Origin: an uncultured Leptolyngbyaceae cyanobacterium
Lineage (GTDB): Bacteria; Cyanobacteriota; Cyanobacteriia; Leptolyngbyales; Leptolyngbyaceae
NCBI GenBank assembly: GCA_938023035.1
Contig: CALIDI010000011.1
Location: 44,413 to 108,412 of the forward strand
Direction: 5' to 3'
Length of the DNA stretch: 64,000 nt
Shown: piece after piece, positions 16,701 to 25,263 of the stretch
Position numbering within the stretch: the first letter of the stretch is position 1
How the letters are laid out: every line of letters starts with the position of its first letter
Translations under genes and position numbers: made by a program
The notes under the pieces: model-generated
Databases searched by the model: none
Told to the model about the DNA's origin: nothing
Seen by the model: the letters and a program-made list of their open reading frames with translations, nothing else

Positions 16701-19700
16701 ATGGCAACAACAGCCACACGGGTTTGGCTAACGCTCCTGCCAAATGGGTCACTGCGGTATCAACGGAAATGACCAGATCCAATTCCTGAATTAGGGCAGC
16801 GGTATCGACAAAATCGGTCATCTGTTCTCGCAGATCGATCATCTCAGGATGCGCAGCCAGCAGGGCGGCATCTTCGGGTGGCATCTCCTTTTGCAGGCTA
16901 TAGAGTTGCACGCTGGGCAGGCTGGCTAGGGGGAGTAACTGCTCCAAGGGGATTTGGCGCAGCTTGTTATAGGGATTCTGAGGATTCCCCGTCCACACAA
17001 GGCCGACTTTACGGGGGGGCGGCCCCTCTGTAGGGGTAACGATTGGCAAGCGTTGCTCACAGGGGGGCACCTGCAAATAGGGTACCTGGGCGGGTACGGT
17101 TGCCAGGGTGGTTCCTAAAATGTGGGGCAGGCTCATCAGCGGTGCCTGGAGGTCAAACTGTGGCGGCATACTGCCGTAGGGCACGACCCGCAGAACATGG
17201 GGCTGAGCTTGCAGCAGTTGAGTCAAAGGGGCATGACACTCCAGCACAATGTGGCCGCCCAACTCTGCCGCGATCGCCACATAACGAAAAAACTGTAGAA
17301 TATCGCCCATCCCCTGCTCGGCATGGAGAAACAGCGTTTTACCAGGAAAGGGGCGACCATCCCACAGGGGGCGACCAAATTGGCGCATGGGCCGAAAGTT
17401 CGCCAGTTTCACCTGCCAGCGCCACTCGTATTCAGCAAAGCCCTGCTGCAAATCGCCTTGCAACAGGTGAGTGAGCGCTTTGTTCCAATGGGCTTCGGCA
17501 AAGTTAGGCTCCAACTGAATTGCCCGCTCATACTGGGCCAGGGCCTTGGGTAAGTCGCCTTGATCTCGGTAAACATTGCCCAGGTTATTAAAGGCCTTGG
17601 CATAGTCAGGTTTGAGGGCGATCGCTTGTTCGTAACAGCCAATCGCTTGCTCCCAGGCTCCTAATTCCTTGAGGGCATTGCCCAGGTGGTTATGGGCCTG
17701 GTGATACCCAGGACGCAGGGCAATCGCCTGCCGGTAGGCCGCTGCCGCCTGGGTGTAGCGCTCCTGGGCGTAGTAGGCTAACCCCAGGTTGTTATAAGCA
17801 TCGGCGTAGTCGGGTTTGAGGGCTAGGGCCTGCTGATAATGATGAATGGCCTTTTCTAACTGGTTTTGCTCCCGCAGGGCGTTGGCAAAGTTGTTATGGG
17901 CATCGGCATAGCCGGGGTCAAGGGCTAGGGCCTGCTCATAGTAGGCGATCGCCTGATTTAACTGACCCTGTTGTTGGTAGGCCACGGCCAAGTTATTGTA
18001 GGTTTCGGCATGGTCAGGGTTGAGGGCAATCACCCGGTTGTAATGGGCAATGGCCACCTCAAACTGCCGCTGCTGATGGGCCATTAAGCCCAACAGGTGC
18101 CAGGCTTCAGCCGTTTCTTGCTGGTCAATGAGCTGCCGACAAAGTTGCTCAGCCTGGGCATACTCCCCGGCGTTATAGTGGCGCACGGCAGTATATAGCT
18201 CTGGGGGAAGCGGCGCAGAGGTATTTCGCGGTTTGCGCTTTGGGGCCGGAGCTTGAAGCAGTTGTGGATGGCCAGCGGGGAAAGATGGTGAGTCTTCTAG
18301 ACGGGCTGAGGGCAAAGTCTTTGTTGCAGGGGCTACATCACCCGGTGCTGCCTCCGGCCCAATGTTGAGGGTCAGGGCCTGTGTCTTTAAGAGGTGGGTC
18401 GATGGCAGTTGCAGCGACTGGGGTTGGGGTGAAGTCATAGCCGTACCCTCTCCCGCCAGTATAGATTGCAGCGCCGCTCGTACAGCGCTTAACACAGAGT
18501 CCCAATCTTGCAGAGTGGGCTGGCGAAAAATGTGCAGGGTGGGGTACCAGGGGCTATCGGTGCGATCGCGCTGCCAGCGCCAATCGGGGGCAAAGGGGAG
18601 GAGCAACCAAACGGGTTTACCCAGGGCGCCCGCCAGATGGGCCACGGCTGTATCCACAGAAATCACCAAGTCCAAATTCTGAATTAGGGCAGCCGTATCC
18701 ACAAAATCGACCATGGCAGGCCGCAAATCGATGATTTCTGGATGGGCTGCCAAGGTTGCCTCCTCTGGGGGGGTAACTTCTTTTTGCAGGCTGTAGAACT
18801 GCACACCAGCGAGGGTTGTCAGGGTGAGCAGCCGTTCTAGAGGAAGCGCCCGCTGACGGTTATAGGCATTCGCAGGGTTTCCCGACCAGACCAGGCCAAT
18901 TTTTTGGAGGGCACTTCCCTGCTGGAGCGGAGGGGGCAGTTCTCGCGCGTGGGTAATCTGGATATAAGGAATCTCTGCGGGAATGGTGGTTGCCGTTGTT
19001 CCGAGACGGTGGGGCAAACTCATCAAGCTGAGGTGGTAGTCAAAGTCGGGGAGGGGGTCACCTTGGGCAATGAGCTGGGTAATACCGGCAACCCCTTGCA
19101 GTAGTTGCAGCAGGGCTGTCGGGCATTCCACAAGCACCCTGACCCCTTGGGCCGCGAGGATGGGCACATAGCGAATAAACTGGATTGTGTCGCCTAGACC
19201 CTGTTCACAGTAAATCAGTAGCGTTTTGCTGGCGATGGGGCTGCCATCCCAATAGGGCTGGGGGTAGGGGCGGGGGGGATGTAACTGGCGGAATTTTTGC
19301 CACTGTAAGCGCCATTCGTATTCGGCGAAACCTTTTTCTAAGTCGCCTTCTAGTAGATAGTTGAGCGCACAATTCCAACGGGCTTCGACACAGTTGGGAT
19401 CACACTCCAAAGCTTTGGCATAGGCCGCAAAGGCCTCGGAGACTCGGCCACTGTTGCGCAGGGCGATTCCCAGGTTGTTGTAGGCCCCAGCGTAGTCGGG
19501 CTGGAGGGCGATCGCCCGATCAAAGTGGCGAAAAGCGGCTTCAAAATCCCCTAGGCTTTGTAGCATATTGCCAAGGTTACTATGGACTTCGGCCACATCT
19601 GGGTTGAGGCGAAGGGAGTGGCGATAGGCCGCGATCGCAGCCGTTAAATCTCCCTGGGCGGCATAGGTACTGCCCAGATGGTTATGAATTTCGGCAGAGT

Positions 19701-20718
19701 CGGGCTGTTGTGCCAGGGCCTGCTTAAACTGGGCGATCGCTGCTTCATAATTGCCCTGGTCTCGCAGAGCCGCCCCCAGATTACCCAGAGCCTCGACCAT
19801 GGTGGGGCGTAGCGCCAGAGCTTTTTGATAATGGGCGATGGCCGCTTCATAGTTGCCCTGGGTTTGTAAGGCATTGCCCAGATTGTTATGCACTTCGGGA
19901 TAGTCGGGCAGGTATTCTAGCACCTGTCGATATTCCTTGATGGCAGTATCAAGCTGCCCCTGCTGGTGGAGCGCGTTGGCCAATCCATAACGGGCTTCGG
20001 CAAAGTCGGGTTTGAGGGCAATCGCCTGCTGATACCAGCGAATCGCTTCTGTAAATTGGCGCTGCCGTTGCCAGACGCCTCCCAGGCCATGGTAGGCTTC
20101 AGCATAACCAGGCTTGAGGGCGATCGCCCGGCGATAGTGAGATGCGGCCTCTACCAAGCGATTTTGCTGGTAATAGGCCACCGCCAAATTATGATGGGCT
20201 TCGGCGTAGTCGGGTTTAAGGTTGAGGGCCTGTTCATAGTGGTGGATGGCTTCCTCCAAACGGTTCAGATCTTTCAGCATCACCCCCAGGTTGTTGTGCC
20301 CCTCGGCATGGTCGGGTTTGAGGGCTAAAGCTTGCTGATAGGCCACGATTGCCGCTACTGGCTCACCCGCTTCCCGCAGAGCATTGCCTAGGTTACTGTA
20401 GATTTCGGGATGGGCGGAGTGGCAGTTCAAAGCCTTGCGATAACAGGCGATCGCCGCTGGAATATTGCCCTGCGCCCGCAACACAATGCCGACACTATTG
20501 AGAGCATCCGCACTGTCAGGTTGGAGGGCCTGTACCCGCTCAAAGCACTGCAACGACTCGTCATAGCGCCCCTGCTGGTACAGTAACGCCCCCAGTAGAT
20601 TCAGCCCATCGAGGTGATCGGGGTATTGCGTCAGGAATTGTCGATAACCGGCCTCTGCGGCAACTAGGTTTCCTTCCTGCTGCTGCTCTAGAGCGGCTCT
20701 TAGCTGCGATCGCGTCAT
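13771..20718 (-). CDS. giant TPR protein with three heptosyltransferase-like and one GT4-like domain
   Basis: A 2315-residue protein built of repeated modules. Residues 1-465 are about a dozen tetratricopeptide repeats (pattern A-x-x-NLG...Y-x-x-A-x-x-x-x-P); 466-735 resemble a glycosyltransferase family 9 (heptosyltransferase) fold with EQGLGDTIQFIRY, VGLVWSGNP and DTAVAHLAGALGKPVW. The pair recurs at 840-1365 and 1430-1880 with the same motifs (EQGMGDILQFFRY, DTAVTHLAGALAKPVW; EQGFGDTIQFIRF, DTAVAHLAGALGKPVW). The two linkers are Pro/Ala-rich. Residues 1970-2315 are a different, GT4-like GT-B domain with VVPWGVDPSVFHP and ACGVPTILSANTGHLDL. No signal peptide is seen, so it is probably cytoplasmic. 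Likely role: sugar transfer to proteins or surface glycans; substrate unknown. Single TPR-GT9 proteins are common in cyanobacteria; three in one chain is unusual. Confidence 0.85.
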   Translation of the reverse strand: MTRSQLRAALEQQQEGNLVAAEAGYRQFLTQYPDHLDGLNLLGALLYQQGRYDESLQCFERVQALQPDSADALNSVGIVLRAQGNIPAAIACYRKALNCHSAHPEIYSNLGNALREAGEPVAAIVAYQQALALKPDHAEGHNNLGVMLKDLNRLEEAIHHYEQALNLKPDYAEAHHNLAVAYYQQNRLVEAASHYRRAIALKPGYAEAYHGLGGVWQRQRQFTEAIRWYQQAIALKPDFAEARYGLANALHQQGQLDTAIKEYRQVLEYLPDYPEVHNNLGNALQTQGNYEAAIAHYQKALALRPTMVEALGNLGAALRDQGNYEAAIAQFKQALAQQPDSAEIHNHLGSTYAAQGDLTAAIAAYRHSLRLNPDVAEVHSNLGNMLQSLGDFEAAFRHFDRAIALQPDYAGAYNNLGIALRNSGRVSEAFAAYAKALECDPNCVEARWNCALNYLLEGDLEKGFAEYEWRLQWQKFRQLHPPRPYPQPYWDGSPIASKTLLIYCEQGLGDTIQFIRYVPILAAQGVRVLVECPTALLQLLQGVAGITQLIAQGDPLPDFDYHLSLMSLPHRLGTTATTIPAEIPYIQITHARELPPPLQQGSALQKIGLVWSGNPANAYNRQRALPLERLLTLTTLAGVQFYSLQKEVTPPEEATLAAHPEIIDLRPAMVDFVDTAALIQNLDLVISVDTAVAHLAGALGKPVWLLLPFAPDWRWQRDRTDSPWYPTLHIFRQPTLQDWDSVLSAVRAALQSILAGEGTAMTSPQPQSLQLPSTHLLKTQALTLNIGPEAAPGDVAPATKTLPSARLEDSPSFPAGHPQLLQAPAPKRKPRNTSAPLPPELYTAVRHYNAGEYAQAEQLCRQLIDQQETAEAWHLLGLMAHQQRQFEVAIAHYNRVIALNPDHAETYNNLAVAYQQQGQLNQAIAYYEQALALDPGYADAHNNFANALREQNQLEKAIHHYQQALALKPDYADAYNNLGLAYYAQERYTQAAAAYRQAIALRPGYHQAHNHLGNALKELGAWEQAIGCYEQAIALKPDYAKAFNNLGNVYRDQGDLPKALAQYERAIQLEPNFAEAHWNKALTHLLQGDLQQGFAEYEWRWQVKLANFRPMRQFGRPLWDGRPFPGKTLFLHAEQGMGDILQFFRYVAIAAELGGHIVLECHAPLTQLLQAQPHVLRVVPYGSMPPQFDLQAPLMSLPHILGTTLATVPAQVPYLQVPPCEQRLPIVTPTEGPPPRKVGLVWTGNPQNPYNKLRQIPLEQLLPLASLPSVQLYSLQKEMPPEDAALLAAHPEMIDLREQMTDFVDTAALIQELDLVISVDTAVTHLAGALAKPVWLLLPYTPDWRWLLHRSDSPWYPTLRIFRQTSAATWDTVIVEVQAALRDDQTLPLPPSPIAPPAPSSQSGQGFAKQPSVSPARRPPVALSVTHLHSLLNQAMQYIQQRQFAEAERLCRQVLSSRPEDAMAMHILGVVLCQTHQLEEAIALFRQVLAQQPDHAEAWSNLAGALQGQGKTQEAIAAYERALALQPNFAEAHQNLAIVLREQGQLEPALTHARRAVALQPDSAEACYNMGFLLRQTGDLEGAVGQYRRAIALKPDFVAAHKNLGHALLLQGNFREGFAENEWRWQQEYWTRRPFSQPQWQGEDLTGQTILLHAEQGFGDTIQFIRFAELVKARGAKVLVECQPSLLRLLETVRGIDQLIAQGSPLPPFDTHLPLLSLPHVLQTTLETLPAVVPYLGRGLQLSPPPETIAGDLLKVGIVWAGNPNHRNDRWRSCQLEDFLPLVVIPHVQFFSLQKGAAEQELRQHPDLPVVDWGQSLEDFADTAAAIQALDLVITVDTAVAHLAGALGKPVWVLLHYAPDWRWMLEREDSPWYPTMRLFRQTSWDDWTGVFARVKAALTALAVEKVILATRGEADGHAGFATAQAEPVVILENGVDGRVSLAYPEMSLQPLKRQTQTASLSPPTALRPCLLTWAPELESDAGIWGLQWLLQVQRSQGYRPFLLQAASPQLPTLYQQRLGQVQTLAGDRPRGETIFPLEWLEHSRGLVIQHLGDRPFASEQALICVGVVADLADLSLAAMTEKHWDYRVVPSAWAAQQLQNDGKENVRVVPWGVDPSVFHPAPKAKIWGDRFVVVSAGQVNSANAQDLVLAAFAAFYRHHPEALLVTSWDRGLPTDLPAEAFCHLGPLPYLEQAQLIREAGVAVFPNRCSVSNRWAIASLACGVPTILSANTGHLDLTQQNLGYPLLAQEEVTDREAKVERVGWGESSVEEILENLERIYRNREEAAQRGAIAADFLSDRTWATQMETLLQHLSWQ

Positions 20719-21069
20719 GGTGGGTCAATCTTCCATCAGTTAGGCTCAATCGATGAGTGGCATCAGCGAATCACACCACAGAAATGACATCAATTAAATA
20801 TCAGAATTCTAAATATATATGTGGCTCGGCAACGGCTCTGATAGGGTGAATTAGCCCGATTGCCAGCTCAACACCTACATTCAGGAACATTATCAGATTC
20901 TTTCAAAAACGCCGAAAATACTATCTAGCAAGACTTTCACGTCCAGTCTAAAATATTTTCTAGAAAATCAGGGCTGAAGATTCCCAATGTTGGCAGAGTC
21001 GGTTAGATAAATCCTTCTTACCGTTGGTGGCTCTGGGCGCAGATTTCACCTGACTCAAAAACAACGAAG
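20719..21069. other. divergent intergenic region
   Basis: About 400 bp between the giant gene and HU. AT-rich around 20790-20820 and 20880-20960. It must hold the promoter for the minus-strand gene, but I could not fix one. Confidence 0.3.
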
Positions 21070-21100
21070 TTGCGCCACTTTCAAAAGCCTTAAGTATAAT
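21070..21100 (+). promoter_or_regulatory. probable sigma70-type promoter of the HU gene
   Basis: A perfect -10 box TATAAT (21095-21100) lies 30 bp before the HU start codon. A weaker -35, TTGCGC (21070-21075), is 19 bp upstream of it. The spacing is slightly long, so the -10 is the firmer half of the call. Confidence 0.5.
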
Positions 21101-21129
21101 CACAGCAACCATTGCGAGGATTCATAGAA

Positions 21130-21414
21130 ATGAACAAAGGTGAGTTGGTTGACAAAATTGCTGAAAAAGCAAATGTAACGAAAAAAGACGCTGATGCGGT
21201 TTTGAGTGCATTACTCGAATCCATTGTGGAAGCCGTGTCATCGGGGGATAAAGTAACGCTTGTTGGCTTTGGCACCTTTGAAGCCCGGGATCGTCAGGCA
21301 CGGGAAGGCCGCAACCCCTCGACGGGCAAGCCGATTAAAATTCCTGCAACCCGTGTCCCAGCCTTCAGTGCTGGCAAGCTGTTTAAAGAGAAGGTCGTTG
21401 CATCGAAAGAGTAA
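21130..21414 (+). CDS. hup: HU-type DNA-binding protein
   Basis: A 94-residue histone-like protein of the HU/IHF family, which bends and compacts DNA as a dimer in the nucleoid. The sequence matches the family from end to end: MNKGELVDKIAEKANV, the beta-arm approach VTLVGFGTFEARDRQAR, the arm region EGRNPSTGKPIKIPAT with the conserved Pro that intercalates into DNA, and the C-terminal FSAGKLFKEKV. ATG 21130 is the true start, preceded by GAGGATTCATAGAA; the upstream TTG in frame is not needed. It is a single-gene transcript with its own promoter and a good intrinsic terminator. Confidence 0.97.
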   Translation: MNKGELVDKIAEKANVTKKDADAVLSALLESIVEAVSSGDKVTLVGFGTFEARDRQAREGRNPSTGKPIKIPATRVPAFSAGKLFKEKVVASKE

Positions 21415-21445
21415 GGTATTCGCTTACAGAAGCGCGATAAGACGG

Positions 21446-21492
21446 GGGACAAGGGGTTCCCCCTTGGCGAGTGGGGCGAGTCCCTCTTTTTT
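21446..21492 (+). terminator. intrinsic terminator of the HU gene
   Basis: GGGAC (21446-21450) pairs with GTCCC (21480-21484), enclosing an inner hairpin CAAGGGG/CCCCTTG, and is followed by CTTTTTT (21486-21492). Confidence 0.7.
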
Positions 21493-21829
21493 GATGTCTT
21501 CACGCAGATTGCAAGCACAACTGTTGGTATTCTCACCGAACCTACCAAACCTAGATTCAACCATCAACATCTCTGGTTGCAGGCACTCTCAACCCGCGAT
21601 ACTTCCTGGGTTATGGGATGAGTGAGCAGGCTTTTCAGATAGCCTGTTCAGTTAGGTGTGTTTTCTTACTCAATGATTCAGCCATAGGTTAAGTCGAAGC
21701 GACTAAATAAAGTGTCAGTATTCCTCTGGGTTGGTGAATCCGCTGGCTCAGGTGTTGGCAAAGCCTCATCGCGTTTAGCGGAGTCTAACTGCAATGCTCC
21801 ATTCTACAGAGGGGGCTTCTCTAGCTGAC

Positions 21830-23032
21830 CTAGTCAAGCTGCTTTAGGGTAGAGTTGCCCACTCCTTTTAAGGGTAGCCCCTGGTTGATCTGGTCGATTT
21901 CCTGCTGCTCCATTTGATTGATCTCATCAATATGGGTGCTAAAAATCTGCATCAGCCGGGGATGATAAAACCGATGCAAGGAGTAGTTTGGCGTTGCCGG
22001 AAAGCCCCGTCGCTTTTTATGTCGCCCACCGGCTCCGGGGTCAAAGGTTTGAATCCCCTGGGCGATCGCCCATTCAATCGGCGTATAGTAACAGGCATCA
22101 AAATGCAAGCAGTCGATTTCTTGAGCCGAACCCCAATAGCGCCCGTAGAGATTGTGTCCTTTCGTTAAACAAAAAGACATCCCCACTGGTTTATGGGGGT
22201 TTGCTTCACAATAGGCCCCAATCAGCACCACGCGATGGCAATAGTTGGGGTAAAGCTGTTCAAAAAACTGGCGCGTCAGGTATTTGCTACCCCACCAACC
22301 AAACTTGTCACAGGTATCGCTGTAATAGTCATACATCAGGCTCAGGAGTGAGCGGCTGAGGTGATCGGAGGTCAGCACTCGCAAGGTTAGCCCCGATTGG
22401 GTAACGGCCTTGCGTTCACGCTTAATATTGCGTCGCTGGTTCGCATTAAACCCGGCAAGATAATCGTCAAAGGTGCGGTAGCCTTGATTTTGCCAGATGT
22501 AGCTGTGGTGTAACCAACTAATAAAGCCATGCTGCTCCATGCGTTGTCGCCATTGGGGATCGGCATAGAGAAAATTGCAGCCCGACAGGTGATTACGATC
22601 GCAAAATTGGTCAATTGCCCGTACCATCAAAGCCGTCAGCTCATCTTCCTCTTCCCCAGGGGCGATCAGAAAGCGATACCCCTCTGCCGGAGTGAAAGGG
22701 GACATCCCCAATAGTTTCGGGTAGTACTCAATTCCTAGGCGGGCGGCCAAATCAGCCCACTGATGGTCAAAGGTAAATTCACCGTAGCTATGCCCCTTGA
22801 CGTAAAGAGGGGCTGCCGCTACCAGGGTGCGATCGCGCCAAAGGGTTAAATGGCAGGGCAGCCATCCCGTTTGTGCAGTCGTGCTGCCAGAGGTTTCCAT
22901 ATTTTGCAGCCACTCCCATTCGAGGAAGGGGGTTGCAAGCGGCTCAGCCAAAGCATCCCAGGCTGTTTTAGGAATCTCGCTGAGACGATGAACCCAGGTA
23001 ACCGTATAACGCGATTGAATTTGTTCTACCAT
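21830..23032 (-). CDS. GNAT-fold acyltransferase, DUF482/COG3146 family
   Basis: A 400-residue protein of the peptidogalycan-biosynthesis/recognition family (COG3146), a double-GNAT fold resembling FemAB enzymes. Recognisable parts are PFLEWEWLQNMETSG near the N terminus, FNANQRRNIKRERKAV in the middle, YYSDTCDKFGWWGSKYLT, and FDPGAGGRHKKRRGF near residue 350, the usual hallmark of the family. The reaction is not established; transfer of an amino-acid or acyl group to an envelope precursor is the usual guess. I start at ATG 23032 (MVEQIQSRYT). It lies 68 bp after a three-gene cluster on the same strand and could be its distal member. Confidence 0.82.
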   Translation of the reverse strand: MVEQIQSRYTVTWVHRLSEIPKTAWDALAEPLATPFLEWEWLQNMETSGSTTAQTGWLPCHLTLWRDRTLVAAAPLYVKGHSYGEFTFDHQWADLAARLGIEYYPKLLGMSPFTPAEGYRFLIAPGEEEDELTALMVRAIDQFCDRNHLSGCNFLYADPQWRQRMEQHGFISWLHHSYIWQNQGYRTFDDYLAGFNANQRRNIKRERKAVTQSGLTLRVLTSDHLSRSLLSLMYDYYSDTCDKFGWWGSKYLTRQFFEQLYPNYCHRVVLIGAYCEANPHKPVGMSFCLTKGHNLYGRYWGSAQEIDCLHFDACYYTPIEWAIAQGIQTFDPGAGGRHKKRRGFPATPNYSLHRFYHPRLMQIFSTHIDEINQMEQQEIDQINQGLPLKGVGNSTLKQLD

Positions 23033-23100
23033 ACCCAGAAGCAAAGAGCTTCATATAGCGTAATACAGGGATTTGAAAAGCGGTAGAAAAACCATCAGCC

Positions 23101-23646
23101 CTAATTGAGCAAAATCAGATGTTGCCGCGATCGCCGAATCGCTCCTTCCTGCTCTAACTGCTTTAACAAGCGCGTAACCGTTACCCGACTAGTGCCAATC
23201 GTTTCTGCAATTTCCTGATGGGTTAACCGCAACTCAATCAAGCGACCTTGATATACATCGCGGCCAAATCGCTGAGCTAGCCAATGAATCAATTTCACTA
23301 GCCGCATTTGCACCAGCCGTTGTTGCAGGATATCCAACAACGCTTCCAGGCAGTGAACATGGGTGATCGCAGCCATCGACTCTGGCTCCATCACCACGGC
23401 CTGAGCCACGACGGGGGTAAGACACTCCAAACGATAGGGACACACTCGTGTCAAGGGCCGACCAACCCGATCCCCCTTCCCCCAAATGCCTAATGTCATT
23501 GGGTTACCCTCGTCATCCCAGGTTAGCGATCGCACTACTCCCTGCTCAATTTGCCAAAGCAAATCGGCTCGCAGAGGCAAAAAGTCTCGCCGTCGAAAGG
23601 TTCGCAACGTTAATGGTGGCAACAGCATACCAGTAGAGTAGACCAT
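23101..23646 (-). CDS. Crp/Fnr-family transcription regulator
   Basis: A 181-residue regulator. Residues 5-100 are a shortened cupin-like sensor domain; it lacks the cAMP-binding signature (no G-E-x-A-L or R-S-A cassette), so it probably does not bind cyclic nucleotides. Residues 110-180 are a winged helix with the recognition helix in LTHQEIAETIGTSRVTVTRLLKQLEQEG, a pattern close to Fnr/NtcA proteins. The first ATG that suits the family is at 23646, 2 bp after the stop of the upstream small membrane protein gene; an alternative is 23628. Close packing with that gene and the hydrolase before it suggests one operon. The effector and targets are unknown. Confidence 0.82.
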   Translation of the reverse strand: MVYSTGMLLPPLTLRTFRRRDFLPLRADLLWQIEQGVVRSLTWDDEGNPMTLGIWGKGDRVGRPLTRVCPYRLECLTPVVAQAVVMEPESMAAITHVHCLEALLDILQQRLVQMRLVKLIHWLAQRFGRDVYQGRLIELRLTHQEIAETIGTSRVTVTRLLKQLEQEGAIRRSRQHLILLN

Positions 23647-23648
23647 TT

Positions 23649-24008
23649 TCACTTGGCTCGCAGCTTGAGTAGAGGGGGTGAGGCAATCATTGCAATCACT
23701 TCTGCATGGGCCGCACACGGGCTAACCAATCTGGATGAATCGGCGGTGGTTGGCTCAAAGTCACGACAACCAATCGCTGTTTCTGAGAAAGCCGTTAATG
23801 GATGCAGCGTGCATTTCAGCCGATACTCGCCAGTGTAGAAAGCGCAGCGATCGCAAGGAATTTGGTGTAGCCGTTGCAAATAGCGCACTCCAGACCGGGT
23901 AGCCACCCTAACCTGCCAGATCAGGAGCAACCCCAGCCCCCACGGCAAAAGGCTACACAGAGGCACGATCAAACTTTGGAGGAGATGAACAAAAACTGGT
24001 TGAAACAT
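23649..24008 (-). CDS. membrane-anchored four-cysteine protein, paralogue A
   Basis: A 119-residue protein. One or two N-terminal hydrophobic helices (residues 5-35) are followed by a cytoplasmic or lumenal segment with Cys-x2-Cys-(12)-Cys-(17)-Cys: the anchors read LHQIPCDRCAF, LKCTLHPLTAF and AIGCRDFE. This matches 42430-42720 almost motif for motif, with LHQIPC, LKCT-HP and the final C-x-D identical. The spacing suggests a small metal site (zinc or Fe-S), but no family name comes to mind. The gene lies 16 bp after the hydrolase and 2 bp before the Crp-type regulator, so the three are probably co-transcribed. The C-terminal 40 residues are variable. Confidence 0.7.
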   Translation of the reverse strand: MFQPVFVHLLQSLIVPLCSLLPWGLGLLLIWQVRVATRSGVRYLQRLHQIPCDRCAFYTGEYRLKCTLHPLTAFSETAIGCRDFEPTTADSSRLVSPCAAHAEVIAMIASPPLLKLRAK

Positions 24009-24024
24009 GATGGTTAGGAATACT

Positions 24025-24756
24025 CTAAGGTGAGGAAACGGCTTTCTCTAAGAATGTGAGAGCCTGCCAAAAGGCTCGAATTTGCTGCCCAACCAAAGTT
24101 GGATAGGCGTAATGAAAAAAGTGGTACCCATCTGGACATTCCCACAGGCGATCGCCAGGTTTCAGCAACTCCTGCCAGGCAGTCAAGGCCGAGGGGTCTA
24201 CAATGGCATCAGTACGACAACCGCAGACCAACAATGGCATGGCAACTCCCGCCTTAGGAGATTCAGCAATGCTCAGAAGGGAGTGGGGCAAGGGAGAATG
24301 ATCGAGGTCATAGGCCAGCCAGCGCACCAACTCCTTGATTAAATCAGCCGGGCAGTGGCCCAATAAGCTGCGTGTCATCTGGGCTAAAATCTGCTCACGA
24401 CTACAGGGAAACAGCTTGCGCAGCACATAATAATGGGCATGCCAGGTAATGGCCGGCTGAGCACCAACGCCGAGAATGCTAAGAGAAGCAACTCGATGGG
24501 GATAAAGACGGGCATAGGCGAGGGCGATCGCACCCCCTGTGCTATGTCCCATCAGATGAATCGGGCGATTATGCTGCTTCAAATAATCATGCAGTAGGGT
24601 CACCGCCCCCTCTACAGAGCTGACTTCATCCAGAGATGGACGATATTCCCAACTGGCAACCTGCTTCGTTTGGGCCAAGTATTGCAACAGGGGCTGATGT
24701 AATCGCTTCAGACTAGAACTGACATTGAGCCAAACAGCATCGGGCATTTTAGACAT
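24025..24756 (-). CDS. alpha/beta hydrolase
   Basis: A 243-residue alpha/beta-hydrolase-fold enzyme. The nucleophile elbow is GHSTGGAIALAYARLYP (Ser near residue 72), and the late His probably lies in CPDGYHFFHYAYP near the C terminus; the acid is probably in VCGCRTDAIVDPS. Substrate cannot be told from sequence. It lies about 490 bp downstream of isiB on the same strand, and an alpha/beta hydrolase (named isiC in some species) follows isiAB elsewhere, but the wide gap with a repeat remnant argues against tight co-transcription here. I start at ATG 24756; TTG 24777 and ATG 24747 are alternatives. Confidence 0.72.
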   Translation of the reverse strand: MSKMPDAVWLNVSSSLKRLHQPLLQYLAQTKQVASWEYRPSLDEVSSVEGAVTLLHDYLKQHNRPIHLMGHSTGGAIALAYARLYPHRVASLSILGVGAQPAITWHAHYYVLRKLFPCSREQILAQMTRSLLGHCPADLIKELVRWLAYDLDHSPLPHSLLSIAESPKAGVAMPLLVCGCRTDAIVDPSALTAWQELLKPGDRLWECPDGYHFFHYAYPTLVGQQIRAFWQALTFLEKAVSSP

Positions 24757-24868
24757 AAGGCTAAGGAACGGGTACAATCAAGCAAAAGATCAAAACAGCA
24801 CAACCTAGTAGCAAGGAATACCGCAGCGAGATGAACCAACCCTGCCGCCGCAGGTTATGGAAAACCGG

Positions 24869-24994
24869 TGTTGCTTAACGAGGTGTTGCTCAACGAAAGG
24901 ATGAATGGCCCTCATTCCCCACTCTTCTCCCAATAGGAGAAGGAAGTGAAAGATTCTGTTCCCTTTCCCAAAGGGAGAAAGCCTAAGAGAGGGC
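24869..24994 (-). repeat. dispersed repeat family 3, copy 1
   Basis: Read on the minus strand, this is related to 38507-38621: both run from GCCCT through CCCTTTGGGA, a CTTCTCC block, a GGGGA block and ATTCATCC, ending with TTCGTT and AGC-AC-CCT-like hexamers. The spurious frame across it encodes IHPFV, as does the other copy. A decayed intergenic element, function unknown. Confidence 0.45.
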
Positions 24995-25263
24995 AAACTG
25001 AGCTAATTCATATTCAGCAATGTCGAAAACCTGAATAGATTGAGGCGGCGGCAAGCTTCGGTTGTCTAAGTACGCCTTTAGTCACCTGCTTCCAGGAGAA
25101 CGTATCAGGGGTGTTAGTTATTTCGGTAGCCAATCAGGCGGCTTGCCGACCAATGCGGGCAACCTTGCGCCGATTCAACGTGAGTCAGCCATCAACCCCC
25201 AAGAGAAGAAGAGCTTCAGGTCTTTGCACAGGGAGGTTTTGACACTTTAAGCCAGCATTTATC

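Noticed and set aside
24805..24996. Small minus-strand protein of 63 residues
   Set aside because: It is a chance frame across repeat family 3; the other copy encodes the same IHPFV segment.
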